A stretch of 64,000 nt of DNA from Actinomycetospora straminea (GTDB taxonomy: Bacteria > Actinomycetota > Actinomycetes > Mycobacteriales > Pseudonocardiaceae): positions 62,001 through 126,000 of the forward strand of contig NZ_JAQZAN010000007.1 in assembly GCF_028737255.1 (NCBI RefSeq), given 5' to 3'. Within the stretch, counting starts at the first letter, position 1. The number at the start of each line of letters is the position of its first letter. The position numbers and the translations under genes are program-made. The notes beneath the pieces are model-generated. The model was not told the DNA's origin and did no database searches. It saw only the letters and a program-made list of their open reading frames with translations. Below, one piece after another: positions 1-8,727 of this stretch.

Positions 1-1
1 C

Positions 2-70
2 GGCCGTGCCGCGGTCCCGCGGCCGCGGCGCCCCGACGACCATCCGGCCCGCAAGCCCACCGAGGCCTGA
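2..70 (+). CDS. possible 3' end of an upstream gene (partial)
   Basis: One frame is open from the window edge and stops with TGA. It encodes about 22 basic, proline-rich residues. Nothing recognisable is left, so this is only a possible tail of a gene that lies mostly outside the window. Confidence 0.2.
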   Translation, partial: GRAAVPRPRRPDDHPARKPTEA

Positions 71-139
71 GCCCGGGGACGGGCCCGCGCTGTCGCCCCG
101 ACCAGATCGCCGTGTCCGCCGCCCTTCGAGAGGAGCCGG

Positions 140-823
140 ATGTCCGAGCACCGGGACGCCGCGCGCTGTGGCGCCGTGGCGTTCGACGTCCTCGAGACGC
201 TGCTCGACCTCGACCCGCTGGCCGACCGTCTCGAGGCGGTCGGGCAGCCCCGCGGGGTGCTGGGTCCCTGGTTCATGCGTTTCCAGCGTGACGCGATGGC
301 TCTCACGCTCGCTGGGGATGTCGCGCCGTTCGACGCGGTGGCCCGCGATGCTCTGCGTGTCGAGAGCGGCCGGACGATGAACCGGACCGAGATCGACCAC
401 GTGCTGGACGGGTTCGCGGAGTTGCCGACGTTCCCGGACGCCGAACCGGCACTCCGCCGGCTGGCGGAGGCGGAGGTCCGGATCGGCTGCCTGACCGTGG
501 GGGATCCGGAGAACACCCGACGCTTCCTGGAGGGCGCGGGGCTCGCCGTCTACGTCGACGAGGTCATCACGGCCGAGATGGCCGGGGTGTGGAAGCCGGC
601 TCCGGGGATCTACCGCACTGCCGCGGAGAAGCTCGCGTCGCCGCTCGACCGGATGGCGTTGGTCGCCGTGCACGCCTGGGACTGCCACGGCGCCAAGCGC
701 GCCGGCGCCCTGGCGGGCTGGTGTGCTCGCCTCGAGGGCGAGCACGCCGGTGACTTCCTCCCTGCGGACGTCCACGGTGCCGACCTGGTCGAGGTCGTCG
801 ACGGTCTCCTCGCGCTCTCCTGA
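140..823 (+). CDS. HAD-superfamily hydrolase, haloacid dehalogenase type II-like
   Basis: A 227-residue cytoplasmic hydrolase of the haloacid dehalogenase superfamily. Motif I is AFDVLETLLDL near the N-terminus, with D16 as the expected nucleophile; the second Asp of the usual DxD phosphatase motif is replaced (DVLE), as in type II haloacid dehalogenases. Later come a WKPAPGIY segment holding the conserved Lys and a VHAWDCHGAKRAG segment resembling motif IV. The family hydrolyses C-halogen or phosphoester bonds through an aspartyl-enzyme intermediate; the true substrate cannot be read from sequence. The ATG at 140 follows a good AGGAG and fits the family length. The gene stands alone, with no partner gene downstream. 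Confidence 0.8.
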   Translation: MSEHRDAARCGAVAFDVLETLLDLDPLADRLEAVGQPRGVLGPWFMRFQRDAMALTLAGDVAPFDAVARDALRVESGRTMNRTEIDHVLDGFAELPTFPDAEPALRRLAEAEVRIGCLTVGDPENTRRFLEGAGLAVYVDEVITAEMAGVWKPAPGIYRTAAEKLASPLDRMALVAVHAWDCHGAKRAGALAGWCARLEGEHAGDFLPADVHGADLVEVVDGLLALS

Positions 824-850
824 TCACGTCGTCCTCGGCCGATCCGGAGG

Positions 851-1096
851 TCAGCAGTCGAGGTCATCGAGCGCCTCGCGACGGCGCGAGGTGGCGCGGA
901 GGTCGGCGACCAGCACCGGTACCGCGCAGGTCCGGCTTCCGGCACCCCGAGGTGGTGCACCCTCTCCAGAACCGAAGCAGGAGGACCGTCCGGGTATGCC
1001 CGGCGTTCGCCTCGGCCGCGGTGGCGGCCGCGAGCACGACCGATCCGCGGTAGGGAGGTCGCCGATCAGATCGTGCAGGTTGCCCAGCAGGCTCAT
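851..1096 (-). CDS. hypothetical small protein, doubtful
   Basis: The ATG at 1096 has an upstream GAGAGG ribosome site, and the first residues (MSLLGNLHDLIGDL) look protein-like. The remainder is Arg/Pro/Ser-rich, as expected from translating GC-rich DNA out of frame. A neighbouring frame resumes more hydrophobic coding (SVVLAAATAAEANAG), which suggests a frameshifted gene. No family was recognised. Confidence 0.2.
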   Translation of the reverse strand: MSLLGNLHDLIGDLPTADRSCSRPPPRPRRTPGIPGRSSCFGSGEGAPPRGAGSRTCAVPVLVADLRATSRRREALDDLDC

Positions 1097-1416
1097 GCCG
1101 CACCTCTCGTCTCGGGTTCGCGTCGTCACGAGCTGGTCGCGCCCGGACGCTCCAGGCCACCACGGACGGCCCCTGTGCTGGCTTGCGGCGGCCTGACGAT
1201 CCCGCCGCTCGTCACTCCGTCCGGCGCGACCCGCCTTCGCAGGTTCCGTCCCCGGGAGGGCGTGCCCCGGTCATCGACCAGCACGAGCCGCCAGCGGGAC
1301 ACGTAGGCCGGCGCGGGCGTCAGGTTGACGCCGAGCAGGACCGCCACGACGAGCAGGCCCCACAGGGTCGAGAAGGCCCGCCGGCGCGGGGTGGGCGACA
1401 CGATCAGGCACGCGCC

Positions 1417-1459
1417 GGGGCGGGGGGGGGGCGCCCCCCCCCCCCCCGCCCCCCCCCCC
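1417..1459. repeat. paired homopolymer tracts (G10, C14, C11)
   Basis: A run of ten G (1422-1431) is followed two bases later by fourteen C (1434-1447), one G, and eleven more C (1449-1459). The G run can pair with the C run in an almost loop-free hairpin, and the C-rich strand implies a G-quadruplex-prone complement. Such tracts are prone to slippage and to sequencing or assembly error, so local length and reading frames are uncertain. Confidence 0.8.
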
Positions 1460-1525
1460 TCGACGGCCGCACACCGCCCCACCGCGATCAACGAGCCCGG
1501 GCACCGCCGTGTGAGCCGATGACGC

Positions 1526-1541
1526 CTTGCGATCACCTGAC
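1526..1541 (+). promoter_or_regulatory. variant direct repeat, possible OmpR-type regulator site
   Basis: CTTGCGATCACCTGAC differs at two places from the CTGAC-n6-CTGAC repeats at 5694, 8712 and 10378. It lies 75 bases before the start of the nitroreductase/BCCT operon. It is the weakest of the four copies. Confidence 0.35.
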
Positions 1542-1615
1542 GTCCGGCGGTGTCGGTGGCGCGCCAGGGTCCGGCGACGGTGGACTCGAGCCGGGACACC
1601 GAGGAGGGGAACCGC

Positions 1616-2155
1616 ATGCGCACCGCCGATCCGGCACGACGTCGGCTCTCGCGTGCCCTCGTCCGCGCGCCGATCCTGGTCTACCGGTGCGGCTTCGGCT
1701 GGATATTCGGGCGCCGCCTGGTGTTGCTGACCCACGTCGGGCGTCGGACGGGCCGGCCCCGCCACGTCGTGCTCGAGGTCGTCGGGCAGGGTCCGGTGAC
1801 CGGCTCCTACGTCGTCGCGTCGGGCTACGGCAGCCGCGCCCAGTGGTTCCGCAACGTCGTCGCCCATCCCGAGGTCAGCTACCAGGTCGGCGCTCGACGC
1901 CGCGACGGCTGGGCGTACCCGCTGCCGTCGGCGGAGTCCGGCCGGCGCCTGGCCGACTACGCGCGGCGGCGGCCCCGGACGGCGGCCGCCCTGATGCGGA
2001 TGCTCGACCGCGACGTCGACGGCTCGCCACCGGATCCCGAGGCCTACGAGCGCCTCGGCGCCGACCACGAGCACGGCGTGCCCCTCGTCCTCCTCGCCCC
2101 GACGCCCCCGTCGGAGCGCGAGCCCCGACCGCCCCGAGGAAGGACCCCCTCGTGA
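1616..2155 (+). CDS. deazaflavin (F420)-dependent nitroreductase family protein
   Basis: A 179-residue protein of the Ddn/DUF385 split-barrel family. Members use reduced cofactor F420 to reduce quinones, nitro compounds or other hydrophobic substrates, often at the membrane. The core signatures are LTHVGRRTGRPRHVVLEVV followed by VVASGYGSRAQWFRNV, the typical strand-turn region near the cofactor. I chose the ATG at 1616 because GAGGAGG lies 6-8 bases ahead; earlier in-frame starts lack a ribosome site. Its stop codon overlaps the GTG of the BCCT transporter (GTGA), so the two are probably translated together. A related fold occurs at 16416-16916 and fused at 12781-13695. Confidence 0.8.
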   Translation: MRTADPARRRLSRALVRAPILVYRCGFGWIFGRRLVLLTHVGRRTGRPRHVVLEVVGQGPVTGSYVVASGYGSRAQWFRNVVAHPEVSYQVGARRRDGWAYPLPSAESGRRLADYARRRPRTAAALMRMLDRDVDGSPPDPEAYERLGADHEHGVPLVLLAPTPPSEREPRPPRGRTPS

Positions 2156-3921
2156 TCCGCTATCTCCGGGAGCACACCAGCCCTCCGGTGTTCGTGTCAT
2201 CGGCCGTGCTCGCGCTCGCGCTGGTGCTGTGGGGCGTGTTCTCGCCGGCGTCGCTGTCGACGGCGGCGAGCGTGGTGAACTCGTTCATCGTCACGAACTT
2301 CGGCTGGCTCTACATCTTCAGCGCCAGCGGCTTCCTGATCTTCGTCGTCATCCTGATGGCGTCGCGGTACGGACGCATCCGCCTCGGGCCGGCCGACTCG
2401 GCGCCCGAGTACGGCACGACGTCGTGGTTCGCGATGCTGTTCACCGCGGGCATGGGCATCGGGCTCGTCTACTACGCGGTGAGCGAGCCCGTCAGCTCCT
2501 TCCAGGAGCCGCCGGTCGGGCCGGGGGGTACGCCCGGGGCGGCGACGAACGCGATGTTCCTGACCTTCTTCCACTGGGGCCTGCACCCGTGGGCGATCTA
2601 CATCGTGCTCGGGCTGGCGCTGGGCTACTTCGCCTTCCGCAAGGGGCTGCCGCTGCGCCCGGCCTCGGCGCTCTACCCGCTGCTCGGGGACCGCATCAAC
2701 CGGTGGCCCGGCTTCCTCGTCGACGTCCTCGCGGTGTTCGGCACCCTGTTCGGCCTGGCCACCTCGCTCGGCCTCGGCGCCCAGCAGGTGGGGGCGGGCC
2801 TGGAGACGCTGTTCGGCATCAGCAACACCACGCCGCTGCAGATCGTGCTGATCCTCGGCATCACCGCCATCGCGGTGGTGTCGGTGATGCTCGGCATCGA
2901 CAAGGGCATCCGGAACCTGTCGCTGATCAACTTGTGGCTGGCGTTCGCGCTCATGGTGTTCGTGTTCGCGTTCGGGCCGACGCGCGACCTGCTCAACACC
3001 ACGGTCAGCAACGTCGGGAACTACCTGCAGAACCTGCCCGCGCAGAGCTTCCAGACCTACCCGGGGAACCCGGCGGCGCAGGAGTGGCAGGCCAGCTGGA
3101 CGCTCTTCTACTGGGGCTGGTGGATCTCCTGGTCGCCGTTCGTCGGCATGTTCCTCGCGCGGATCTCCTACGGGCGCACGATCCGCTCGTTCGTCGCCGG
3201 CGCGCTGTTCGCCCCGGTGGGCGCGTCCATGGTGTGGCTGACCGTCTTCGGTGAATCGGCGCTGAACGCGCTGCAGCAGGACCCGGCCAACCCGCTGGCC
3301 ACCGCGTCCACCGACACCGGCATGTTCGTGCTGCTCCAGCAGCTGCCGGTCGGGACGATCGCCGCCGTCCTCGCCTCCGTGGCCGCCATCGTCGTCGTGG
3401 TGCTCTTCTTCGCGACCTCGTCGGACTCCGGCTCCCTCGTGGTCGACATCCTCACCAACGGCGGCGACCCGAACCCGCGTTGGCAGCAGCGTCTGTTCTG
3501 GGCGTCGATGGAGGGCGTCATCGCGGCGGTGCTGCTCGGCGCCGGTGCGGTCAGCGGCGCCGACGCCCTCAGCGCCCTGCAGACCGCCTCCATCCTCGCC
3601 GGCCTGCCGTTCTGCCTCGTGCTCATCGCCATGACCGTGGGGCTGGTCAAGGCGCTGTCGACCGAGCGGTTCGTCGTGCGGTTCCCGCCCGAGGTGTCCC
3701 CGATGCCAGGGCTGCGGGAGGCCGCGCGTCTCCTCCCCGCGGGAGACGCGACCAGCGGCAACGGCACCGGCCGTCACGCCGCGGACGACGACTACTCGGA
3801 CTTCGGCGAGCCCGCCGACGGCTCGGGTCTCGACGAGGACGAGGTCGACCCGTCGCTGGGGGAGACCACCGTCGCCGAGATGTCCCACGCCCCGGCGGGT
3901 CCGCCGTCGCGGCAGGGATGA
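2152..3921 (+). CDS. BCCT family transporter (betaine/carnitine/choline type)
   Basis: A 589-residue integral membrane transporter of the betaine-choline-carnitine family, which imports quaternary ammonium or related solutes with Na+ or H+. About twelve hydrophobic segments are visible. Family hallmarks include GMGIGLVYYAVSEP in the early core, and GWWISWSPFVG followed by ARISYGRTIR, the Trp-rich substrate-binding helix. The acidic C-terminal tail (about 70 residues, rich in Asp/Glu) could be regulatory, as in osmosensing BCCT members. The GTG at 2152 follows GAGGAAGGA and overlaps the preceding nitroreductase stop. A possible regulator site lies upstream of the operon at 1526. The exact substrate is unknown. 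Confidence 0.92.
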   Translation: MIRYLREHTSPPVFVSSAVLALALVLWGVFSPASLSTAASVVNSFIVTNFGWLYIFSASGFLIFVVILMASRYGRIRLGPADSAPEYGTTSWFAMLFTAGMGIGLVYYAVSEPVSSFQEPPVGPGGTPGAATNAMFLTFFHWGLHPWAIYIVLGLALGYFAFRKGLPLRPASALYPLLGDRINRWPGFLVDVLAVFGTLFGLATSLGLGAQQVGAGLETLFGISNTTPLQIVLILGITAIAVVSVMLGIDKGIRNLSLINLWLAFALMVFVFAFGPTRDLLNTTVSNVGNYLQNLPAQSFQTYPGNPAAQEWQASWTLFYWGWWISWSPFVGMFLARISYGRTIRSFVAGALFAPVGASMVWLTVFGESALNALQQDPANPLATASTDTGMFVLLQQLPVGTIAAVLASVAAIVVVVLFFATSSDSGSLVVDILTNGGDPNPRWQQRLFWASMEGVIAAVLLGAGAVSGADALSALQTASILAGLPFCLVLIAMTVGLVKALSTERFVVRFPPEVSPMPGLREAARLLPAGDATSGNGTGRHAADDDYSDFGEPADGSGLDEDEVDPSLGETTVAEMSHAPAGPPSRQG

Positions 3922-4042
3922 CAGCTGACGCCGACGCTCGAGGAGGAGCCATGGACGGTAGAGAACCGGTGCGCTGCCCAGCGCGCCCACGATGATGTCG
4001 AGCTGCGGCGACGGTCACCGACGCCGGCCGGACCTGCGTCGC

Positions 4043-4058
4043 GACAGGGCGTCCTGTC
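4043..4058. repeat. small inverted repeat
   Basis: GACAGG-GCGT-CCTGTC, a perfect six-base inverted repeat in the gap between the BCCT gene and the small gene at 4150. It could be an operator or part of a terminator region; nothing else in 3922-4149 looks coding. Confidence 0.35.
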
Positions 4059-4086
4059 AGTACCGCCGCCCGCTGTCCCTGCTGCG

Positions 4087-4108
4087 GCGCCACCTTCCCA
4101 GGTGGCGC
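4087..4108 (+). terminator. stem-loop, possible terminator or 5' UTR hairpin
   Basis: GCGCCACC-TTCCCA-GGTGGCGC forms a perfect eight-base-pair stem with a six-base loop, 166 bases after the BCCT stop and 42 bases before the next start. There is no T tract, which is usual for actinomycete terminators. It could instead sit in the leader of the small gene at 4150. Confidence 0.45.
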
Positions 4109-4149
4109 ACGAGCGGTATCCCATCCCTTCCCCGACCAGGAGGTGAACC

Positions 4150-4305
4150 ATGACCGAACCCGAGGCCCCCCGCGCCGCTCAGCGCGCCCACGAGAACGCC
4201 GAGACGCCCGAGGAGGAGTACGACGAGGAGCGCGCGCCGGCCGCAAAGCAGGCCCACGACAACCGTGAGAAGGCCGATCGGTCCTCGACGCCGCCCGATC
4301 AGTGA
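4150..4305 (+). CDS. small acidic hydrophilic protein, 51 aa
   Basis: A 51-residue protein starting at an ATG behind a strong AGGAGGTGA. It is rich in Glu, Asp, Ala and Arg, has no hydrophobic segment, and contains two related stretches (AAQRAHENAE and AAKQAHDNRE), so it probably arose by an internal duplication. It is likely disordered or helical and soluble. No family was recognised. It stands alone between two hairpins (4087-4108 and 4350-4385), consistent with a single-gene transcript. Confidence 0.65.
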   Translation: MTEPEAPRAAQRAHENAETPEEEYDEERAPAAKQAHDNREKADRSSTPPDQ

Positions 4306-4349
4306 TGGCCTGCTGATCGACGAGTAGCTGGTGCTCGGCGGCCCGGGTT

Positions 4350-4385
4350 GCGCCCGGGTGCGCCCCTCGGCGCGTGCCCGGGCGC
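4350..4385 (+). terminator. GC-rich hairpin, likely terminator
   Basis: GCGCCCGGG at 4350-4358 pairs with CCCGGGCGC at 4377-4385 around an 18-base loop, 45 bases after the small gene's stop. Its position and strength fit a factor-independent actinomycete terminator. Confidence 0.5.
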
Positions 4386-4420
4386 GACCCCGAGGACCAG
4401 GAGGACCCTCACGAGCCACC

Positions 4421-4525
4421 TCACATGACCTTCTCGATGCCGTGACGGAGGAGCGGGCCGTCGGCCGGCCAGGCCATGGCGAAGCTGATGACCGTGCCGA
4501 TCTGCATGAGGAACCAGGGAGACGG
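4421..4525 (-). pseudogene. remnant of a DUF4396-type membrane protein (C-terminal end)
   Basis: On the minus strand, about 34 residues ending in TGA read SPWFLMQIGTVISFAMAWPA then DGPLLRHGIEKVM. This matches the usual last transmembrane helix and tail of DUF4396 proteins (form MQI..ILGFLTSYP.NWWLIRRGIKEAM, from memory of the family). No start or upstream domains remain in the frame, so the rest has been lost. It is one of several decayed fragments between 4.4 and 5.7 kb. Confidence 0.5.
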
Positions 4526-4726
4526 CGGTGTCGGGGTGCAGGGTCTGCGGCGACGAGACCGCAACCGGCCGTGCCGGTTGCTCGTGGCACTGCTCACGTG
4601 AGCGCGCGGGAGGCGGTCGCAAGGCCGACGCAAGATTGTGGGCACGGCGGCCCGGGGCAGCCGACGAGGGACCGGTTGATGGATCAGCCGACACCACCGA
4701 GACCCGTCTCGTGGAGGTACTCCCAC

Positions 4727-5353
4727 ATGACCACCTTTGATCAGCGTTCCGGCGGGACGGCGGCGCCGTCGCAGGACCGGACCGCCGTCGCCGAGCAGCC
4801 GACGCCCCGCTTCGAGGAGCGGACGACCCGCTGGGGGCCGGTGTGGGTCGGCGCCGTGGTCGCGCTGCCCGTCTACGTCGTGCTGCAGATGCTGTTCATC
4901 GCCCTCGGCTGGATCGCGTTCGGCGTCGACGGTGCCGGCGCGGGCGTGGCGGCCAGCATCGCCAGCGCCCTCCTCGCGATCATCGCCCTGTTCGTGGGCG
5001 GTCTCGCGGGCGGCACCGCGTCGTCGTGGCGAGGCGGCTCGCCCAGCGCTGCGCTCCAGGGGGCGATGACCTGGGCCCTCAGCGCCGTGGGCCTGCTCCT
5101 GCTCGGCCTGCTCGGCGGCGGTGCGCTCGCCGGCAGCCTCGGCGGGCTCGCGCAGCTCGTCGTCGCCACCGGCCCGCAGCAGTTCGCCGGGAACCCGGCG
5201 GTCGTCGCCCAGGCGATCCAGGCCGTCCAGAACGCGGCCGGCTGGTCCGCGCTCTGGCTCGGACTCGCGTTCGCCGCGGCCGTGATCGGCACCGGGACCG
5301 GGGCATCCCTCACCAAGGGCCCGCGGCCGGCCTCCGGCGGTCACGGCCACTGA
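4727..5353 (+). CDS. multi-pass membrane protein of unknown function
   Basis: A 208-residue protein with a polar N-terminal stretch of about 45 residues and then four hydrophobic segments: WVGAVVALPVYVVLQMLF, IASALLAIIALFVGGLAG, TWALSAVGLLLLGLLGGG and LWLGLAFAAAVIGTGTGA. The loops carry few charges and the C-terminus is Gly/His-rich. I chose the ATG at 4727 because GGAGGT lies about nine bases upstream. No catalytic motif is visible, so no function is proposed. Its 3' end overlaps on the opposite strand with a penicillin-binding-protein remnant. Confidence 0.75.
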   Translation: MTTFDQRSGGTAAPSQDRTAVAEQPTPRFEERTTRWGPVWVGAVVALPVYVVLQMLFIALGWIAFGVDGAGAGVAASIASALLAIIALFVGGLAGGTASSWRGGSPSAALQGAMTWALSAVGLLLLGLLGGGALAGSLGGLAQLVVATGPQQFAGNPAVVAQAIQAVQNAAGWSALWLGLAFAAAVIGTGTGASLTKGPRPASGGHGH

Positions 5354-5648
5354 CGCCGGAGCGCCCGACGGGCACCCGGAACCGTCGGTAGAGCAGGGCC
5401 ATCGGTCTCCCGGTCGCGTCGGTCACCACCGTGACCGCGTCCGGCGCACGGTCGAGGACGCCGGCAGTCGTGGCCCCGACCCCTGTGGCCGCCCGGGCGA
5501 GCAGCGTCCCCGCGCCGATGGCGACCGGCGCCAGCAGCGCGGCCGTGAGCAGGCCCGCGAGCGCGATCGCCACGGCGCCCCGCAACAGCAGGAGGAGGCG
5601 GTCGGGCCGGTCGTGGGGATCGGGGTCCTCGGCGGCGGGGCTGCCCAT
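5310..5648 (-). pseudogene. truncated 5' end of a penicillin-binding protein gene
   Basis: About 112 residues start at an ATG behind GGAGAG: a polar head, a strong transmembrane segment (LLLLLRGAVAIALAGLLTAA) and then DAVTVVTDATGRPMALLYRRFRVPV. That order and the VTDxxG..xALLYxxxRxPV motif are typical of the N-terminus of actinobacterial class A penicillin-binding proteins, just before the transglycosylase domain. The catalytic domains are missing: the frame ends shortly after, inside the 3' end of the membrane-protein gene. A deletion joint probably lies near 5350. Confidence 0.55.
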
Positions 5649-5693
5649 CTCTCCACGGGAGCACGTCGCCGGCCGCGGCACGGGCGCGACCGG

Positions 5694-5709
5694 CTGACGA
5701 TCGCCTGAC
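5694..5709 (+). promoter_or_regulatory. direct repeat CTGAC-n6-CTGAC, possible regulator site
   Basis: CTGACGATCGCCTGAC lies 51 bases before the lipoprotein start at 5760. Direct repeats with an 11-base period are the normal binding pattern of OmpR/PhoB regulators. Copies also lie upstream of the response regulator (8712) and the symporter (10378). Confidence 0.5.
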
Positions 5710-5759
5710 GAAGCCGATGACGGCGATGACGGCACCCGAGCACGCGGGCACGCTCAGGT

Positions 5760-6335
5760 GTGCGCCGCTACCTGATGCCCCTGGTCCTGCTGCTCGGACT
5801 CCTCTCCGGTTGCGCCTACGGCGTGGAGGCCGCACCCCCGCAGCCCCGGCCGTTCGGCCCGGAGAACCCGTCCGGCAACCCGACGCCCGAGACGTGGCTC
5901 GCGCAGGTGTGCACCGCCCTGACTCCGGCGGTGCGGTCACCGGGGCCGCCCGAGGTCCGCCTGGATGACCTCCTGGCATCCCGGCAGGAGATGCTCGCGT
6001 ACCTCGACGAGCGCATCCGGGCGTTCGACACCGCCGCGGACGGGATCAACCGCGCCGGACCGCCGCCGATCGAGGCCGGTCAGATGGTGACCGAGCCCGT
6101 CGTCGGGCTGCTGCGCGACCGGATGGAGCAGCTGGCGATGCTGCGCGAGGACCTCGAGAAGGTCCCGCAGGTCGCCGACGGCACGCTGTTCGACACGCTG
6201 CAGAAGGTCCGGGGCCGGCTCGTCCTCGCGGGCCCGGCCGTGTCCCTGCCCGACCTCGCGCTGCCGCCGTCGCTCACCGCCCAGGCCGCGACCGTCCCGT
6301 CCTGCCGTGCGCTCGGGGTCGGCGCGTCGGGCTGA
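5760..6335 (+). CDS. secreted lipoprotein of unknown function
   Basis: A 191-residue predicted lipoprotein. The N-terminus MRRYLMPLVLLLGLLSGCAYG is a classic type II signal peptide with lipobox LSGC, so the mature protein would be attached by Cys to the outer face of the membrane. The mature part is hydrophilic, with a predicted helical middle (DDLLASRQEMLAYLDERIRAF, later DRMEQLAMLREDLEKV) that could form a helical bundle. Start: GTG at 5760, although its ribosome site is weak; the ATG at 5775 is an alternative. It converges with the regulator operon and has the same kind of direct repeat upstream (5694), which suggests control by that system. Confidence 0.75.
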   Translation: MRRYLMPLVLLLGLLSGCAYGVEAAPPQPRPFGPENPSGNPTPETWLAQVCTALTPAVRSPGPPEVRLDDLLASRQEMLAYLDERIRAFDTAADGINRAGPPPIEAGQMVTEPVVGLLRDRMEQLAMLREDLEKVPQVADGTLFDTLQKVRGRLVLAGPAVSLPDLALPPSLTAQAATVPSCRALGVGASG

Positions 6336-6341
6336 GCTCGC

Positions 6342-6560
6342 TCAGGACCCTGTGGCACCCGGTACCGGGAGCACCGGCGACGGACTCGGAGGCGGGCTCG
6401 GTGTGGCCGGGACCGGCTCCTGCGTGACCGACGGCGGGAGCACCACCGGGGTCGTCGGGGGCAGGGGCTCGGGGTCCCGCTCGGGGCTCACCCCGCACGC
6501 GGTGGTCGCGCCGAGGACGATCGCTCCGGCGGCCAGCAGCCGCCGCGCACGCCGGATCAC
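6342..6560 (-). CDS. small proline-rich lipoprotein, third gene of the two-component operon
   Basis: A 72-residue protein with a positively charged N-terminus, a hydrophobic segment (LLAAGAIVLGATTACG) ending in a lipobox-like Cys, and a Pro/Thr/Ser-rich mature part. The GTG overlaps the TGA of the sensor kinase gene and is preceded by GAGGAGGTG, so translation is coupled. The arrangement of response regulator, sensor kinase and lipoprotein recalls afsQ1-afsQ2-afsQ3 and the cse genes of Streptomyces, in which the lipoprotein modulates the kinase outside the cell; applying that here is inference. Confidence 0.7.
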   Translation of the reverse strand: MIRRARRLLAAGAIVLGATTACGVSPERDPEPLPPTTPVVLPPSVTQEPVPATPSPPPSPSPVLPVPGATGS

Positions 6561-7935
6561 GACGACACCTCCTCGAGTGCTACGACGAAGCGCGCCCCAC
6601 CGCCCGGGCGGTCCTCGACCCACACGCGCCCGCCCAGGCCGTGGACGTGCTGGGCGACCAGCGCCAGCCCGAGACCGGTGCCCCCGCTGTAGGCCCCGTT
6701 GCGGCCGGACCGTGCGCCGCGCGTGAAGCGTTCGAAGACGCGGTCGCGGAGGTCCGCCGGCACGCCCGGACCGGCGTCGTCGACCTCGATCGCCGCCTGG
6801 CCGTCGCGGCGGACGACGCCGAGCCGGACTGCGCCGCCGCCGTGGTGCCGCGCGTTGTCGCACAGGTTCGCCACGACCTGGTCGAGGCGGCGGCGATCGG
6901 CCGTCACCAACGGCGCCGGCTCCGGGACGTCGATGACCGCGCCGGAGACCAGCGACGCGGGCACGTTCCGGACCACGACGCCGAGGTCCACCGGGGCGAG
7001 GTCGTGCCCGTGCGGGACCTGGATGCCGCGGGAGATCTCCAGCAGATCCTCGACCATGCGGTGGAACCGCTGCACGTCGGCGCCGAGCAGGTCCACCGCG
7101 CGCCCGGCGGTCTCGGGCAGGTCGGCGCGCCGTCGGCGGAGCACCTCGACCGCATTGATCATCGTGGTGAGCGGGGTGCGGAGCTCGTGGCTCACGTCGC
7201 CGGCGAAGCGGGCGTCGCGCTGCACGCGCTCCTCCAGCGCCTCGGCGGTAGCGTTGAACCGCGACGCGAGCGGGGCGAGGTCGGCCTCGCGGCGGACCGG
7301 GAGGCGGGCGGACAGGTCGCCCTCGGCCATGCGTCCCGCGGCGTCGGTGAGCTCGGTCAGTGGCGCGAGGGCTCGCCGCGCGGTCCACCAGCCGAGCAGC
7401 ACCCCCAACAGCCCGGCCAGGACCGTGCCGGCGACCAGGACGATCGACAGGAACCGCAGCGTGCGGTCGAGCTCGGTCAGGGGGACGAGCCGGACGAACA
7501 GGTCGCCGTCGGCGGTCACGGGCAGCGCCACCGCGAGGACCGGCGACTCGTCGAGGACCAGACGCTGCCGGGCCGGTGTCCCCGAGGCCGCCAGGGCCAG
7601 CAGGAGCGTGGGGACGTTGCCCACGTCGACCTGCCGCCCCGCCGTGGTCCAGCGCCCGTCGGACAACAGCAGCGCGGCGGTCTCGGGCTCGCCGGTGAGC
7701 CCGACCAGCAGTGTCGGGAGATCGTCCGATCCTCGTCGGAGGCTGTCGGCGACGAGGCGCGCGTCGACCACGGCCTGGTTGGTCGCGCCGCGCTCCCGCT
7801 GGTCGAGCATGTAGCTCGAGGCGAGCTGCCAGGTGGTGATCGACAGGAGACCGGCGACGGCCGCCGTCACGAGACCGAAGGCGACCGCCACCCGCCAGCG
7901 CAGGGACACTGACTTCCAGCGGCCGCGCAGGCCGT

Positions 7936-7939
<4 letters not shown>
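6557..7939 (-). CDS. sensor histidine kinase
   Basis: A 460-residue membrane sensor kinase. Order: a short cytoplasmic head; transmembrane helix 1 (about residues 16-38); an extracytoplasmic sensor region of about 120 residues; helix 2 (about 162-186); a HAMP linker; a dimerisation/phosphoacceptor domain with FAGDVSHELRTPL, H251 being the phosphorylated His; and an ATPase domain with an N-box (NLCDNARHHG) and G-boxes (DAGPGVP, GGTGLGLALV). It should autophosphorylate and pass the phosphate to the regulator encoded just upstream, whose stop overlaps its ATG. The order resembles AfsQ2 and MtrB families. The signal is unknown; the downstream lipoprotein may contribute. Confidence 0.92.
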
Positions 7940-8625
<686 letters not shown>

Positions 8626-8711
8626 CAGGTGACCCTCCCGCGGCGTCGGTGTGAGAACGCTACCCGTCTCCGGCGACCCGGAGAGAGCCCGCGGAGCAGC
8701 GCGGGCACCTC

Positions 8712-8727
8712 GTCAGGTGATCGTCAG
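8712..8727 (-). promoter_or_regulatory. direct repeat, probable autoregulatory site
   Basis: On the minus strand CTGACGATCACCTGAC (top strand GTCAGGTGATCGTCAG). It lies 87 bases upstream of the response regulator ATG and overlaps the last codon of the symporter gene. The 11-base repeat period matches OmpR-type dimer binding. Confidence 0.5.

Larger units (their letters stand above)
824..1615. other. long gene-poor stretch
   Basis: About 790 bases without a convincing gene. The minus strand carries a weak open frame (851-1096) and, near 1250-1400, a frame encoding one hydrophobic segment (around LLVVAVLLGVNL) that runs into the homopolymer tracts at 1422-1459. Both look like decayed or misassembled coding DNA. 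Confidence 0.5.

Noticed and set aside
1183-2151. N-terminal extension of the BCCT transporter
   Set aside because: The extra 323 codons cross homopolymer tracts and encode Arg/Pro-rich sequence; the GTG at 2152 has a proper ribosome site and gives normal family length.
2197-3990. Long antisense frames opposite the BCCT gene
   Set aside because: High GC at third codon positions makes antisense frames open; the content is His/Arg/Gln-rich with no domain, while the plus strand has a clear transporter.
3951-3995. Tiny frame MDGREPVRCPARPR after the BCCT gene
   Set aside because: Fourteen codons only; a fair ribosome site but no support for a product.
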